Source of the DNA: Neospora caninum Liverpool
Taxonomy: Eukaryota > Apicomplexa > Conoidasida > Eucoccidiorida > Sarcocystidae
DNA length: 64,000 bases
Direction of reading: 5' to 3'
Assembly: GCF_000208865.1 (NCBI RefSeq)
Contig: NC_018394.1
Location: 3,227,797-3,291,796 of the forward strand
A program made the translations under genes and the position numbers. The notes under the pieces were generated by a model. The model did no database searches, had not been told where the DNA came from, and was given only the letters and a program-made list of their open reading frames with translations. Shown piece after piece: positions 45,947 to 58,604 of the stretch. Position 1 is the stretch's first letter. The number at the start of each line of letters is the position of its first letter.

Positions 45947-48900
45947 CTATTTGGTTTCGAGCCAGTGGATATGGGGCTCCGCGAAAAGGTCGAACGCAGC
46001 CGTTTCCTCTTGGATTTCAGCGCGCAGATTCTCCATCAGCGCCCGCGTTACTGGCCGAACAGCCAGGAATTTTTGCCACGGTCGCATCAGCGCCTCCCGG
46101 GTGCACGCAAGGCTTTCCCCGTGTGCGGCCCGTTCGACGTCTTCCCCTGCGGTTTCTGCCTGCCTCTGCATTTTGGCCTTTTCCGCTCGCGTGGCAACGT
46201 GGGACCGAAGCTGGATTTGCGTGGCCACGTGGCGTAACGCCCGGGACAACTGTTCCTTGTCGGCGGTCTTGCGCGCGAGCACGCCGACATCTTCCACATC
46301 TCCCAAGAGCCAACTTCCTGGCTTCCAGAAGTGGAGCATGCTGGCGGTGTCGGTGCTAACTCCAGAAATGCCGCCCTTCCTACTGAAAAGAAAGTCGCAG
46401 CCGAGCATGCGCGCGCTGCCGTCTCTCCGCGAAAAGGCAGGAGCTCCGTTCGCGCCTTCACTGCGATCCAGAGCTGCCACAGCGTGAGCGACGTGTACGC
46501 ACACGAGACGAGCGAACTTTGCAGCCTGCGGGTGTTTGGCCGCCCGCGCCCAGAAGAGCTTGTGCTGTGCGGCGTCGTTGACCTCGTCAAACACGTCTTT
46601 GCCGGGAGCCCAGAGTGCGGCACAGCTGCCAAAGGCTGCCACGTGCCTCTCAGACTCGGGCTGTTCGTGGACGACGCCGAGCAAGGCGCCGCCAGCTAGC
46701 CACTGCAGTCGCCGGACGGGATGCTGTCGTCCAAACACCCGGTAGAGATCCTCGCCCAGAGGCGACGGCAGCGTGATGAGAGGCGACGCAAGCGGCTGCA
46801 ACTGCCCCTCGACCGCCGCGTGAGACTGGTTGGGTGCGAGGAACGCAGAGACGTCGCAAATCCGAACTCGCCCGTCCCCTGCTCCAATCGCTGCCAGGGC
46901 CGGGAGCTGCTGGTTGACTGACACCGCCAGCAGCGGGCCGGTAAGAATCTTCTGAGCGGCAAAACACGCGGCTGGGTCTACACGGAAAGCGCAGAAAGCC
47001 GGCCACACACACACAGGAGGGCAGCGCATCTCTACTGCCACTCGGGCTCAGCAAACGTCCAGCTTTGGGGCCGTCACACCCTCCACGTGGAGGGACTTCA
47101 CCCTCACGCACAAACAGGGAAGAGGGCGTTTCAGTTGCGCCGCAAGAGCCACCCGATGAACGCGTCTTTTTTTCGGGGCGGCTCGTGTGGATCCCTAGAA
47201 ACACTGGAAAAGGGCGGGAGGCTGTTCGATTCGCGGCAGCTCTTCAACCGCCACGTGACTCTGCGTTGCCCAGAAAGCAAGCGGGCCATGTGCCGCGCCT
47301 CTTCATGAGACGCGATCGGGCCTGCAACTATCCTTTCTTTCCCGTCTTGTTCTCTCTGTCGTTTTTAGCGTCTTCTTACCTCCAAGACTCCACGCTCGTA
47401 AACAGCCGCTCGTGTCGACTGTCACCATCGTCGGCAGTTTTTCATGTCGCGCCACGAGACTCTCTGCCGTCTCCGCCTGAACGTTTCCCTTCTCAGGGAG
47501 GCCGTCGGCGCATCCTACGTTGGTTCTCCATCTGCGTGTTCTGAAAACAACGGAGGTTTTTCCCGGCGTTGCGCTGATGTCCATGGGAATGCAGTTGGGC
47601 GGGAAGTAGCACTGGCAAAGAAGCAGAGAACGCGGTGCGGGAGAAGACCAGGACATTCCTTCCTCTCCCCCATTCTCCTCAGGGACATCTGATCTGCTTG
47701 TCGATACTCGCCTCGGTGTGTCTTGCGAGCAGTGCAGGAATCTGTCTCGTCGTTCCAGCGAATTTTCCGCAGATGGCGTGCGTCTCTCCCGGTGTCTGCT
47801 CCGATGCCACCCTGCGCCGCTACCTCTTCGACAGGGACTGTCCGCGAGTCGCCGTCTCTTTTGCTCCCCGGACGGGGAAACCGAGGGACGACGAGACGTG
47901 GAAAGATCTGAATCGAAAGAAACTCCGTCTCGCTCACTGACGCCGGGGTCCAGCGGCAGCTGTCCCAAAAGAGGCTCCAGTCGCCACACACAAATCTTCC
48001 CCCCCACCGCATTCCAAGGACCCAGCGGGGAGCTGGACGAAGCGGAAACGCGAGACTGGACACCTGTGCGAGGGGAGTCGCTTTCGAGACGATCGGGAAG
48101 CACCGATGGGTGTCTTGCTCCGGAACGGGCGGGTGACGACGCCTCGGACTTTATCGACGAACAGGCGTTGTGAAGACACGTTTCGACGGAGAAATTGGCG
48201 GATTCGCTTTCTGAAGTCTCTCGATAAACGTTCGCCGGTTGAACCCCACCGGGACTCTGAGGCACTGTGCCGGGGCCTCCCGCCGACAAGGCTGCTGTGT
48301 CTCTGTCGGTCCAGCCACTGGCCCCAACGCCGTGGGGAAAGCCTTGAGGAGCTCTCGCCACGGCTGCAAGGTGAGAAAGCACGGCAATCTTTCTTCGCTT
48401 CCATCCCGTTCTCTGCCCACCAGTCTTGCCAAGTGAGACCCCAGACCTCGCTGCTTCTGAGCCTCTCTCAGCCGTTGCCAGTGCGCCTGCTGCGCATTCG
48501 CCAACCGCCTTGTCTCCCGTCTCCTCGTTCGTCACTGCAGCTGCATCCTTGTGTGTATGCGCATCTCCGGTTGGAAGTGTGTTCGTTTGCTCTTTGCCCT
48601 CAAGCCGTGCAGCGTCCGGAACTTCCGCCTTCACGTTCGTCGAAACGCGGGCAGTGCTCGAGAGGTCGTCGTTCTTGGCAGCCAGGTGACTGGCTGCATG
48701 CACAGTCTCAGGCTCCTCCGCGCCCTGGACTGCTCGCGCGCCAGGGAGAATTGCGTTTACATGCGTCGACTCTGCCGCCAGCGCACCTCCGTCGTTCTCT
48801 TCTACTTCCTCGTAGACGGAGAAGAAGAAGCAAAGAGCGGCCGAGCGGAAAACTTCGTTTTGCCCGTCTTGACAGACACGCACAGCTCCCGTCTCCCTCT

Positions 48901-49228
48901 CGTTTCCGCTGTCGGCATTCTCCTTCTCAGGCCCGCCGGAGGAACTGAGCGCTCCATTCCGATCCAATCTGAGAGGGGTAGCCTGGCGGGGGCCGACGTC
49001 TTGTTTTCCCCGACTCCGCTCGCATGCAGACGAGGAAAACACATTTTGGGGGCGATAGTCGGCATCGCCGAGTCTCGTGACATCTGCTGCGTCCCACTGC
49101 AGGTCGTGGAAAACGGCGAGGGGAGCAAGAGAGAATGCTTTGCCGAAGCGGCATGCCCCGCCCCGAGGGCCCCCATACCTGCATGCTGAACGGCAACGAG
49201 GCGGAAACAAAAGACCCGTGAAGAGCAT
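45947..49228 (-). CDS. WD40-repeat protein, distantly CSA/ERCC8-like
   Basis: Two exons, 49228..47380 and 46977..45947; donor ttggag|gtaaga, acceptor tccgtgtag, phase 1; 959 residues. WD-type strands are visible around the junction: MVTVDTSGCLRAWSL, then LAAIGAGDGRVRICDVSAF and HPVRRLQWLAGG. Another blade-like piece is GGKICVWRLEPL in the first exon. The order of these pieces weakly resembles the middle of CSA (ERCC8), a transcription-coupled repair WD40 adaptor, but the match is too weak for a name. About 450 residues of Ser/Glu-rich insertion separate the N-terminal segment from the propeller pieces, and the C-terminus is an alpha-helical, Arg/Glu/Ala-rich tail ending HIHWLETK. The start is uncertain: the frame is open upstream, and an acceptor at 49097 could make the first codons intronic. 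Probable role: protein-interaction scaffold. Confidence 0.6.
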
Positions 49229-49448
49229 TTTCCCTCTGACAAAACGAGACGGACGAAGGACACGATATATACAGACACACGTGAGTGCACGAGTCATCTC
49301 TAGACCTGTTTTTGCGTCCATGAGCCTACTACCGGGATATCTATGCACACATGCTCCGGTAACCTCCCGACAGGGTAGGGGCATTAAAACGCAACCCTAC
49401 AAACCGTGCATGTCGCTGCCTTGAAATGTAGAAGCTTTTCGTGTTTAG

Positions 49449-52400
49449 CTAAAAATGAACTACACAATGCCCCTCTCCCCTTCTTCCCCCCACCAAATAC
49501 ATGAGGCAAGCTGTGAAAAAAAGAGCGTGCGTCGGTTTGCGTTTTCGGAAAATTTTCCCTGGAGAGTTCCTTTGCGCTCGCCTCTGGTGGCCTTTCCCTT
49601 TCCAAGACTGTTCGTCTCGTTTTCACTTACGACTCGTCGGGCTTCGTCGTGCCGCAGGGGTGTCGTCGCAGTCTAACCAAAGATGCACGTCTTCCTCTTC
49701 TTCCACAGGTAGGCGTCTTTTGACCGGAGATGTCTGGTTGAACGCCGCCACACGGATCTCTCTTCCCGTTTTCTTTTCCTCCCCCCGCCGCGCCCCTGTC
49801 CTCTCCGCGGGAGACCAGCCCACCGGCGATGCAGCCGCTAAAGCCCTCCTTCTAACGGATTCCGCCTTCCTGCTTTCGATCGCGGCGCCGGCGCGTGAAA
49901 AAGAGTCACAGCCAGCAGCCGACGGAGACAGGGAAGAGGAAGTAGAGGCAGAAGAGGACGAGCACGCCGCCGCACAGGTTGTTTTTGAACTGGTTTGTGG
50001 CGACGAGACCGGATTCTGTTGATCCCTGTGAACGGGCGAAATCGCGATCTGCGGTTCGCTCCCAAACTTCGCTTCCTCGCGTTCTCCCCCGGGTGGGGAC
50101 CGCCCGAAATCGGCCGCTTGCTCCGCACAAATCGCTTTCCTCTCGTTGGCTGGAATCGAGTCTGTCTCTCCAGAGTCCAGGCCGCTCGGGGGAAGTTCGT
50201 CCTTGGACACGTCCACATCCTTGTGCTCGTCTGCCGCGGGGACCGCGCTGTCCTCAGGGCGAGAAAATGAATGTGGAGACGCCGGGGACGGTGGAACCGA
50301 AGTGGGGACAGAGGGCAAAGAGCCGCCCAGTGTCGCCGCGGTCGAAGCAGACACAGCTGAGGCGCCTGCTTCCGAAAGAGGCCCGCTGTGCGGAGTTGCG
50401 TGTGGCGAGGAAACCGCTTCGCGCGAGAGACCGTCCACCGGGTGGCTTCCAAACACCGTCACGGCGGGACGGCTCGAGTCGGTAGCGACGCGGAGCTCGT
50501 CCTTCTCCAGAGACGCATTCACTGCTCGGGGCATCTCTTTGTCTTCACCCTGCCTGAGAGACGCCGGCGAAGCGGGCGCCGACGGCGATGCACGCGTTTC
50601 GCCTTGTTCGCGGAAGTTCTCTTTGGCCGCGCCCGATTCCTGCTGTTCCGACGTTTGAGCGCGCGACGAACTGGCGGCACGCCTCCGTCTCTGCCGTTCT
50701 TCTTCGCTGTCGCGGCTCGACGCAACTGCAAGAGACTCCCCCGCCCCCCTCACTGCCTCAGATGCCTTCATCTCCGTTTGCCCGTCCTCGCGATGCGCCT
50801 CAGATTTCCCAGAAGCCATCAAGGCCGCGGTGGCGGGAGAAGCGGGGAGGCTCGGAGACTTGAGATAGCTCCGCCTACTCGGGGACAAGCTTCCCACGGA
50901 GGCTTTCCCAGGCGAAACGGAGGACGGCGCAGCGAGGGGACCAGCTGCGGCAGCAATCTCCCGCTCTGCGACGCGAACGCGTCTTTCCCAGTCGACGAGA
51001 GTTTTGGCGGAGTGGTTGATGAAACTCCTGATCTCGTAGAGGAAAATTCGATCGTCATCCAAGCGGACGCAAAGCAGCATTCGCTGGCGAAGCCCGAGCC
51101 GTTTGTTCTTGCCAAGAGCGCTTGTCTTTCTCTCGCTGGGGAGGACCGCTGCGGCATCTCCAGTCCACGTCCCTGCTGTTCTGTCCTCGCTCTCGCCCTC
51201 CCTCTTGCTGCTTTTCTTCTCCGTGCGTCCCAACACGTTCTGCGTTTCTTCGCGATTGAGGCCGTTCGGTCTCTGCGCGGCCAAGTTCTCTCTCTCCTGT
51301 GCTTCGCCCTCTCGCGTCCTGGACGTCTTCTGCGCGCGCGCCAACGGATGCAGCGACGCTTCAGTCGTTTCTGCCTGCCCGCGCGCAGGTTTGTCTTCTT
51401 GCTCTGCCTCACAAAGCTTTCCGTATTTCGCCTCGACGTCCGATCCATTCACCCGGCTGGGGGATGTGGTTCCGGCCTCTGCTCCTCTTTGGCCGTCGCC
51501 TTCCTCGGGTCTACGCCCCGCTCGCGCTTCAGTCTCTCGGTCGTCAAAGGGAAGAAAACCGTGGAGCTCACAGCCGACGACACGCCCCTCGAAGACGAGT
51601 TCAGGTACATCTGCCTCCTCAAGGCCTTGCAGGAGTTTCTGCTGCAGCCGCTGCATGCGAAGAAACTTTTTGTTTTCCTGCCTTTGGAGCTGACCGGGAG
51701 TCAAGGACGGCGCCAAGCCATCGGTGTCGGCACTCTGCACAGAAGTGAAGGCAAAAGGCGAGGCGCAGTGGTCTACGGCGACGCCCGCAGCAGAAAGACT
51801 GGAGGAAGCGCTCTCAGAAGCCGACGAGGCACGCCCCCTGGGACACTGCAAGGACGAGAAAGGAAGAGACAAACGTCCCGTCACCACGTGGGCGAAGGCG
51901 CCCGGCTGCAGCCCGTCATCTGGCAACTCCAGGGCCGGAATCGGAGACGACGGCGAGCACGGCGAGGAAGGCGGAGAGACTGTGCTTTCATTCGAGCTCG
52001 CGGCAGAGGCCCCTGAGTCCTTGCTTCCCTCTGAAACGGTCGGCAATGCTGCGCCCGTCTCTTGATAAGGCTCCCAAATGAGAGCGAGGCGTGCGACATC
52101 TTCCGTCAGGTGTTCCCCGGAACTCTGAGAGCACAAGGTGTCCGTTTCTGCTCGACCACGAGAGAGACGAGCTGGAGAAGAACGAGTCTTGCTCTCGCTA
52201 CTTTCGGGGTTTCGGTCTTGCGGCCACTCGCTAGCCGTGACAGGCATAGGCGTCTTCCTCGTTGAAGCCGCGGGTGAGACGCACGACGAAGGCCCTCCTG
52301 CCGACCGCCTCCGACGCCTACGGCTGATTTGACAAGACTCGGGGCTGCACGCGTTCCCTGCGGCTTCCTCCCCTGATTCGTTCCTCTCTTTCGATTCATC

Positions 52401-54775
52401 TAAAGACGCCAGCGATTTCTGAGCAGCAGATGCGCTCTCCACTCCGCCCCGCTCTGTGAGAGGCGCCGTTCTACCGCCCCGACTGAGGCTCTTTTTCTCT
52501 GTGGGGCGCCGTTCGATGATAAGCACTGCGTGGAAAACGCCGATGCCTGAAGGGTGCGGGAAAAAGAACGGGATCTGCTTGCAAAAAATCGCAGGAAACT
52601 TTAGAGGTGCCTTCTTTAGCACTGAGTAGGTGAAGGGAACGGCCTGAAGGTGGAGCGGCGTCGCCTGCCAGGGCTGCGTGCAGCAGCAGACATCACCGGG
52701 ACGGCAAAAAAGACAGATGCAGGAAACCTTTGTTTTCGCGTCAGAAGCGACACACCGAGGCGGCGGCAGGCAAGGATAGAGCCGGCGATGGCACGCAGGC
52801 ATAGCGGGCCTTGGCAGGAACGCCGGGAAAGCGCGGGTCTCATGTCGACGGCGCATACGCACTGGCGAGGAGAGGAGCTTAACTGTGTGATAGACCAATG
52901 ATTGCTGCCACCGTTAAGAGTGAAGAGGAAACGAGAACCGACTGAAGGCGAGAGACAACGCGCAACCACCAATATTCGCCAGCTGATGCGAACGGTTGAC
53001 CCTCTCCGAGCTCAGAATGAAAAAGTGAGGGGACGGAGACAGTGTGAAGGACGTGCCAACCACATAAGGGGCGGCACAAATAAATATCCACACGTATAGG
53101 AGAAGGAAAGCTTATAAGGAGGAGGAGTGACACACACAAAGAAAGCCAGGCACAGGTGCATTCTGACGTTAGGTGGACATGCCTCCACACAACACTTCCG
53201 TCCCGACAGGCGGCTTGTATCTCATGCTCCAGATGCCGTCTCTGCGGGTAAAGTTGTTTGTGTATGAATATATGTACATGTGCATATGTATATGTATGCG
53301 CATATGCATGCGGTGCTCGAACGAGTGAGAAATGCTGCAAGGGCTGCGGCGATCGTTTCTACCTGGAGGACTTCTACCCAGTCTTCGTGGTTTTGTCGGT
53401 AGTCCGCTTGAAGGAGTTCAATCTCTTCGCTGGTCCACGGCCGTGTCACTTTTCTGTAAGGATCGAGAAAGAGGTCTCTCAACTTGCGGAGGCCTGCCTG
53501 GCTAACGCGGGCCATGAGTTCGTCCCGTTTCTCTTTCGTCCAGCTGCTGTCCTCGCCCTTGAGCATCACAATATCCTCGTCCTCATCTAGCAGCAACGCA
53601 GCTTTGCCTGCACTAGGCCAACTTCCTGTCCCGGAGCTCTCAGCACTCGAGGGGAGAAGAGGGGAAGAGGGCGGGAACGAGAAAGAGGTAGAGGACGAAA
53701 GCGTCTCCAGGGGTTTGTGTCCTTCGTTTCCCGGATCCCCAGAAGAGAACGCTGCTTCGGCTTCGAGCGAAGATGCATTTTGCATCTCCACCTGACGTCC
53801 ACACGACTTGACACTCGGAGTATTTGCATTGAGGCTGTGCGGAGAAGCGGAAAGGCAATCGTGTTCGTTGTCGCCCGAAAACGAGCTTGTACGTCTTGCT
53901 GGCGTGCCTGCTCTCTTCCTTGTCGAAGAGACGGCTCGACACGGCCTCTGGTTGGCACGCAGCACGGGGTCTTTTGCCTCGCCAGCTTCATTCTGTGAGG
54001 CTCCAGAAGAGTCCGTGCAGCCATCGCCTGCAGCGAATGGCGGCGCGAGGTCTCGACATCCAGGCGGCCCACTCCGACAAGGCGACGGAGGCATACCAGA
54101 ATTTGCCTGTGGGGCTGTCGGGGAAGGGACAGCTGAAGCTGGCATGGCGCACGGGAGAGATGAAGAGGAACGATGGAGTGGTGACGAAAACAAACTCCGC
54201 TGCCTCCGTGGCATCGGCTGATCGATTACCTGTGGTCTCTGGGGGGAAGTCTGCCTTTCGACGCAGTGTATTGGAAAGTCAGGATCTGCAGGTACCGAAG
54301 AGGGGGGCTCCATGTGCAGGGAATCCACGGCGGCGGCCACGGACAGCTCAGGGGATCGGCTGACGCCAGCAGCCGTCGAGGGGGATTCACTCGCAGATCG
54401 TGTCTCGGCGAAATCTCCCGTGATTGAGAAAGTGTCAGATGAACTGCCGTGCGTGGCAGTTATCCGGCCGGTCGTGTACGGCCCCGGCGACGCGTCCTCA
54501 GAAGACAAATTCTTTCTGTGTGGACCTTTCTCCAGCTCGAAGGCCTGACCACCACTCAGCTGTCCTGATTTGCTTGAACTGAAAGACTGGAGCACTTGGT
54601 TTCCGTTCGCCAATCCGCACTTCGGTTCCAACCTCTTCGAAAGCGTAGGTTCTGTGTTTTCTTGGTCCCCAGAGAAAAAGGGAAAATCCCCTGCAACGAC
54701 CGGCCCACGCGCCACACAAGCCGTGTCTGACAAGTAACCACGGCTCTCAGCCGACCGGGATCCGTCGCCGTTCAT
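49449..54775 (-). CDS. large SANT/Myb-like protein, mostly disordered
   Basis: Proposed exons 54775..53363, 52574..49631, 49510..49449, phase-consistent; 1,472 residues. Exon 1 is Ser/Pro-rich and ends with a segment like the first two helices of a SANT/Myb repeat (WTKEKRDEL, RPWTSEEIELLQADY, EDWVEVLQ). Exon 2 has short ordered islands in low-complexity sequence: GIGVFHAVLIIERR, VPELVFEGRVVGCELHGF and MLLCVRLDDDRIFLYEIR. The third exon encodes about 20 residues and the stop. Confidence that exons 1 and 2 are coding is high from composition and length. Confidence that they are one gene is moderate, because the expected third Myb helix is not seen at the junction, so two genes are possible. Nuclear DNA or chromatin binding is inferred only from the SANT-like part. 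The ATG at 54775 is chosen over an upstream GTG. Confidence 0.5.
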
Positions 54776-55150
54776 GACGAATAACAGGGGGAAAGCCACG
54801 CAAATTAAACCTAGTCAGGTTATGTCCGGCAAAAGGTTCTGTCGAGCAGACCAGGTCATCCAAAATTGGACAAACAGAACGGTCCGTGCGCCGCTGCCCC
54901 GCGGAAGTGTCCTGGAGATTTGGAGCGCAGAAAATGGTTACCATCGGTACCCACTGGAGGGCCCGTCGCGAGATCTTTCAGCAACTATGAGCACTACGCC
55001 GCGTGAAAAAATGAAGAGACCTCAGCGCTCATTCTGGTGAAACCGGGGTGCAAACGGGAAACAATGAAAGGCACGGTTCGGGCGTCGTTCGAGTGCACCG
55101 TTGGCGGGCATGGCACGTAGCCGTGTTCGTTCGCATCCAGGACCTCACAG

Positions 55151-56090
55151 TGTGCACTGGATTCACTGTACAACGAAGGCTGAATCCTGCAAACACCTGC
55201 GGTAACATATCGCACTGCAGCCCTGGAGATGGATTGAGCCGCACGTGCCCCTCCTCAACGCAAGTGGTGTGCAGCTGTCCAAACAAGAAAGCACGAACCG
55301 GTGAGTGCGTTTCCCAAAAGAAACAACAGGTGTGCGAAAAGTCCGCGTAGAAGTGCGGAAGATTACTTCACCGTATGTCCGTAACGTGTTTCTTCCTTCA
55401 GGGTGTGAAAGCAAAAGCGAAAGATCGTTTGCGATGGGGGGAGACAGCGCTCTCTGCCACGGAACGCAGTGTGTTGTTGGGAAAGAGGGTGGTTGTCTTG
55501 CGTGAGTGTGGTTTTGACTCATGCAGTCGGGGGCGAGTGGAGCGCCGCTTATTTCCTCAAAAGCAGTTCGCGTACGATAACCTCGTGCTGTTAGTGCCAG
55601 GAAAACCTGCCCATCCTGCGTTTTAGCTGTCCCACGTGGAGACTGAACTACACAGTATTGCGGATTTCCCCAGTCAGACCCAAAAACATGCACAGGCGTT
55701 TCCTGCAAGTTGTTCGTAAAGATGGCTATGCACAGAATCCAGACAAACAGCGCGCTTCCTCTGATTGTGCGGTGGCTGGCAAGTCCCCGCGCGGGCATAC
55801 AGTTTTGTGGTTCTGCGAGACGGCCTCAAGGCAGCTCCCGTCGCACAAAGCCAGCCGGAAGGCACTCAACGTCGCGCGTGCGACGCAACAACCGGAGTAC
55901 GGGAGCAACGTGTGAATGCGGGCTTGTGGCGCAAATGAGTGTGCCACTTCAAATTTCGAGTCACTTCCCTGCAAATTTTTCGCTGTTTTCAGCGCTAAAA
56001 TCTACTTTGTAGCTACGCATTTTGGTGTTTTGCCACGCGGTTTCTGCACGCTTGTGAATCTGCAACGGATTTCCCGTCCGAGCGCCCAAG
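55151..56090 (+). CDS. candidate Cys-rich EGF-like exons (partial gene)
   Basis: Three phase-compatible exons with GT-AG ends: 55151..55300, 55402..55501, 55993..56090. The first two join to give six Cys with spacing C-5-C-9-C-7-C-1-C-8-C, close to an EGF-like module (NTCGNISHC, VVCSC, then a Cys after the splice), followed by a second Cys cluster (LCHGTQC, GGCL). The third encodes KIYFVATHFGVLPRGF. Neither a start codon with signal peptide nor a stop is assigned, and exons at both ends are missing. EGF-like modules in coccidia are typical of secreted or microneme adhesins, so that is the inferred class. A 211-codon ORF on the opposite strand overlaps and competes with this reading. Confidence 0.35.
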
Positions 56091-56684
56091 GTAAGACGAC
56101 GTAAGAGCTGCGCTAGGTCAGAGAGATTCGCGGCAAGCTTTTAGCACCGTGCCTCGATGCTAGCCACGGGGCAAGAGGGCATCCTCGTTCTTTCTAAGGA
56201 AAGAAGATTGTTAGCAGAAACTTAGTTTCGTGCAGTAGGCGATTTTTCTACGACCTATGAAACGGAGAGATGCGGTTAAGAGGCCGCTTCTTTCCTAAGT
56301 AATTCTCTTGTTCATTCGAGCTCGTTGTTTCCACGAGGGGCGACCCACGTTGCAGCCTAATAACGGGCAAGTATTGTCCTGTCGGGCTGGGCGCTGTCGC
56401 GGGTCAGCCGACAACTTCGATCCTTTTTTTGAGGTCGAAGAGCAATTGTTCTATTGGAAAGTTGCGTGTTTCGGTGGGTATGGCAGCGGCGGTTGTTGTT
56501 TTTTAGAACACGTTTCTGCTGGAAGCCAAGGCATTTGTGTTATCGTTGTCGCTGCAGCGGCTGGGGTCGAGCTTGGGGCGCGGTGTCTTCCATTACATTG
56601 ACGCTTCGGCTTTTCTTGCATCTGGTTCTCAGGCCAGTCGTGCCACTCGAAAGATTCTACATTAGCCGAAGTCACCTCCTGACA

Positions 56685-57182
56685 ATGTCGCAGCCAAACC
56701 TTCAGTATGCCCACACGGGCGCAGTTGAAGACTACTACCGCCTGCACGAGGCTTCTGCGACAAATCGTATTCCTCTTGCGCAGGAATATTTTGCCGAGCG
56801 CTTCCAAAGAGATTTGAATGCCCCCGTCATCGTCCACGATCGTGAGCATCCCCAACCAGCGCCACATACATACATCGCGGGCACGCCGGGTCCGCTGCAC
56901 TATGGCGTTCCTTTATCAGATGGATACGACCCCGGGGTGTACGCAGTGTCGAATGCTCTGTTCGATACGAGTGGAGCCTTTCGGTCAATCCCTCTGAAAC
57001 AGGGACCTGTTTTTCGTCGTCGACAACGCGGAGATTGCCAGTCCGAATGGAGCAATGCTTTTGTCAGCAGGGTAGACCCCTGTGAATGTGGGTATCCTGA
57101 GGAAACCTATACTCCTTATGAAGTGGCACGTTACCGTGATCAGTACGGAAATCCCCACACTACACTTGACTTTTCTCGGTGA
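56685..57182 (+). CDS. 165-residue Tyr/Pro-rich pellicle-like protein
   Basis: Single open frame from an ATG in good context (ctgacaATGtcg) to TGA. It is soluble-looking, with no signal peptide or membrane helix, and rich in Tyr, Pro, Arg and His. Motifs are short and irregular (LHEASATNRIPLAQEYFAER, YIAGTPGPLHYGVPLSDGYD, EETYTPYEVARYRDQYG). Composition and size recall small coccidian pellicle/cytoskeleton proteins such as PhIL1, which I remember as about this long, but I cannot confirm identity without a search. The TGA sits inside a good donor (ctcg|gtgagtg), so a longer spliced form is possible. The 600 bp upstream are probably its 5' UTR and promoter. Confidence 0.6.
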   Translation: MSQPNLQYAHTGAVEDYYRLHEASATNRIPLAQEYFAERFQRDLNAPVIVHDREHPQPAPHTYIAGTPGPLHYGVPLSDGYDPGVYAVSNALFDTSGAFRSIPLKQGPVFRRRQRGDCQSEWSNAFVSRVDPCECGYPEETYTPYEVARYRDQYGNPHTTLDFSR

Positions 57183-58604
57183 GTGTATTCCACAAACAGC
57201 TATGTTGTTTGCTGCTCGTACGGCAGCCGACTCGGAACCTCATGCACTGCTGCAGTAGTTAGCCGAGGTTTGTCCAGTGTGCTTGCGAGCTAGGTACGTC
57301 GGCGCGCGTGGCTGGATGAAGGGGGCGTTTTCAGGTGAGCGGTCTCGCGCATCCGACCGGGCAATTTTGTGGTGCGGACGAGAGGACTGGGCGTGTCGCC
57401 CGTTCCCGTAATCAGGTGTGTTGCGAACTCATGTCGGGACCTTACCCCAAGGCCGTTTTTTGTAAAAGGGCGTAAAGAGAACGTTGCTGAGTAACTGGTG
57501 TTTACGTTCGTTCTCGTCATAGTCAAGAAGTTTTGGGTCAAGGGAGTTGCCGTTGCCATCAGCGTTGTCCTACGATGTGGCATCACATTCATTGGCGTGT
57601 GAGGCTCCGCCGGACCATGCTTATCAGTGCCATTCGAAACTTCACTGTACATGGTAACGTAAAGTTTGTGTGAAACCGCGTCATGCTGAGAGGCTGAACG
57701 CGTTCTCGGCTGTTAAAAGATTCCTACCTCTCAAGCCGTAGTCAAGAGACTGGAGTTGCGCTATCAGGAGCCGCAAATAACCTGCTGGCCACGGTGTAAG
57801 CAGCGGTAGAGTACGCATCTAGTCGCTACAGAAGACAGGAGTGCGTATCGCATTCAATCGATTACATTGTTTTCACGAGAACTGCCCTTGGTGGGTGCTT
57901 TCCGCCGGGGCAAGGCACCGTTCCAGGGATATGACAAAAGAGCGGAGCACACAGCAACCTAACCCAGTTAGCCGAAAGTGCAAAAAATTCTTCCATGGGC
58001 AGTTTCGTCGTGTCCATCATGCTGCACGACCCCCAACACGCTATTCAATAGAACCGCTTTTGCAGTTTCCGGTAGGGGAGAACGAAAGACCAGGCTCCGT
58101 CACGCTGCGGTCGCTATTGTTGTCCGCCTGATTCGACAGATGATGAGCTTTTCGTTTTTAAAGTCCTGCCACCAGTCACCCACTTTATTACCATGACGTG
58201 AACAAAATAACAGACGACGGAAAGGTGCCCCGTCATATTCTTTGGAGCGTTCGGGACCAGTCGCCTATTTGCAGACAAGATCGCTACAGATTACTAACGA
58301 TGCGGTGAAACGGTTGTAGTAGGTAAGAAAATAGATGGTACAGTCTTAACAGGAGAACCGTTCAGGTTGAGAAGAAAAGTACAACTTATGTGTTACTGTG
58401 GGCTATCTGCTTCCGTACCGTACAAGTGTCCTTACAGTGTCGCGGCCGTTGTGAAATCGCTTGTCTCCCGCGTAACGTGGTGTGTAGAATTCTAACTCCG
58501 TTTGTATCAGCCATTAGCAGTGGCGTGGTGTGTAGAATTCTAATTCCTTTTGTACCAGCCATTAGAGGTGGCGGACGGTGATCCAAGAGAACAGAGGATC
58601 CGAA
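57183..58604. other. intergenic region upstream of FNPA
   Basis: No convincing ORF. Expected to hold the 3' UTR of the 56.7-kb gene and the FNPA promoter. A 48-bp imperfect tandem repeat lies at its right end. Confidence 0.55.
58476..58571. repeat. 48-bp imperfect tandem duplication upstream of FNPA
   Basis: Copies 58476-58523 and 58524-58571 both begin cgtggtgtgtagaattctaa and contain agccattag; they differ at a handful of positions. The repeat ends 33 bp before the FNPA start codon, so it is in the 5' UTR or core promoter. Confidence 0.88.

Noticed and set aside
55163..55798. 211-codon minus-strand ORF with a hydrophobic N-terminus (ALFVWILCIAIF)
   Set aside because: It overlaps the plus-strand EGF-like exons that show paired splice signals and Cys spacing. 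It has no family resemblance and an ordinary start context. It remains the main competitor for that region.
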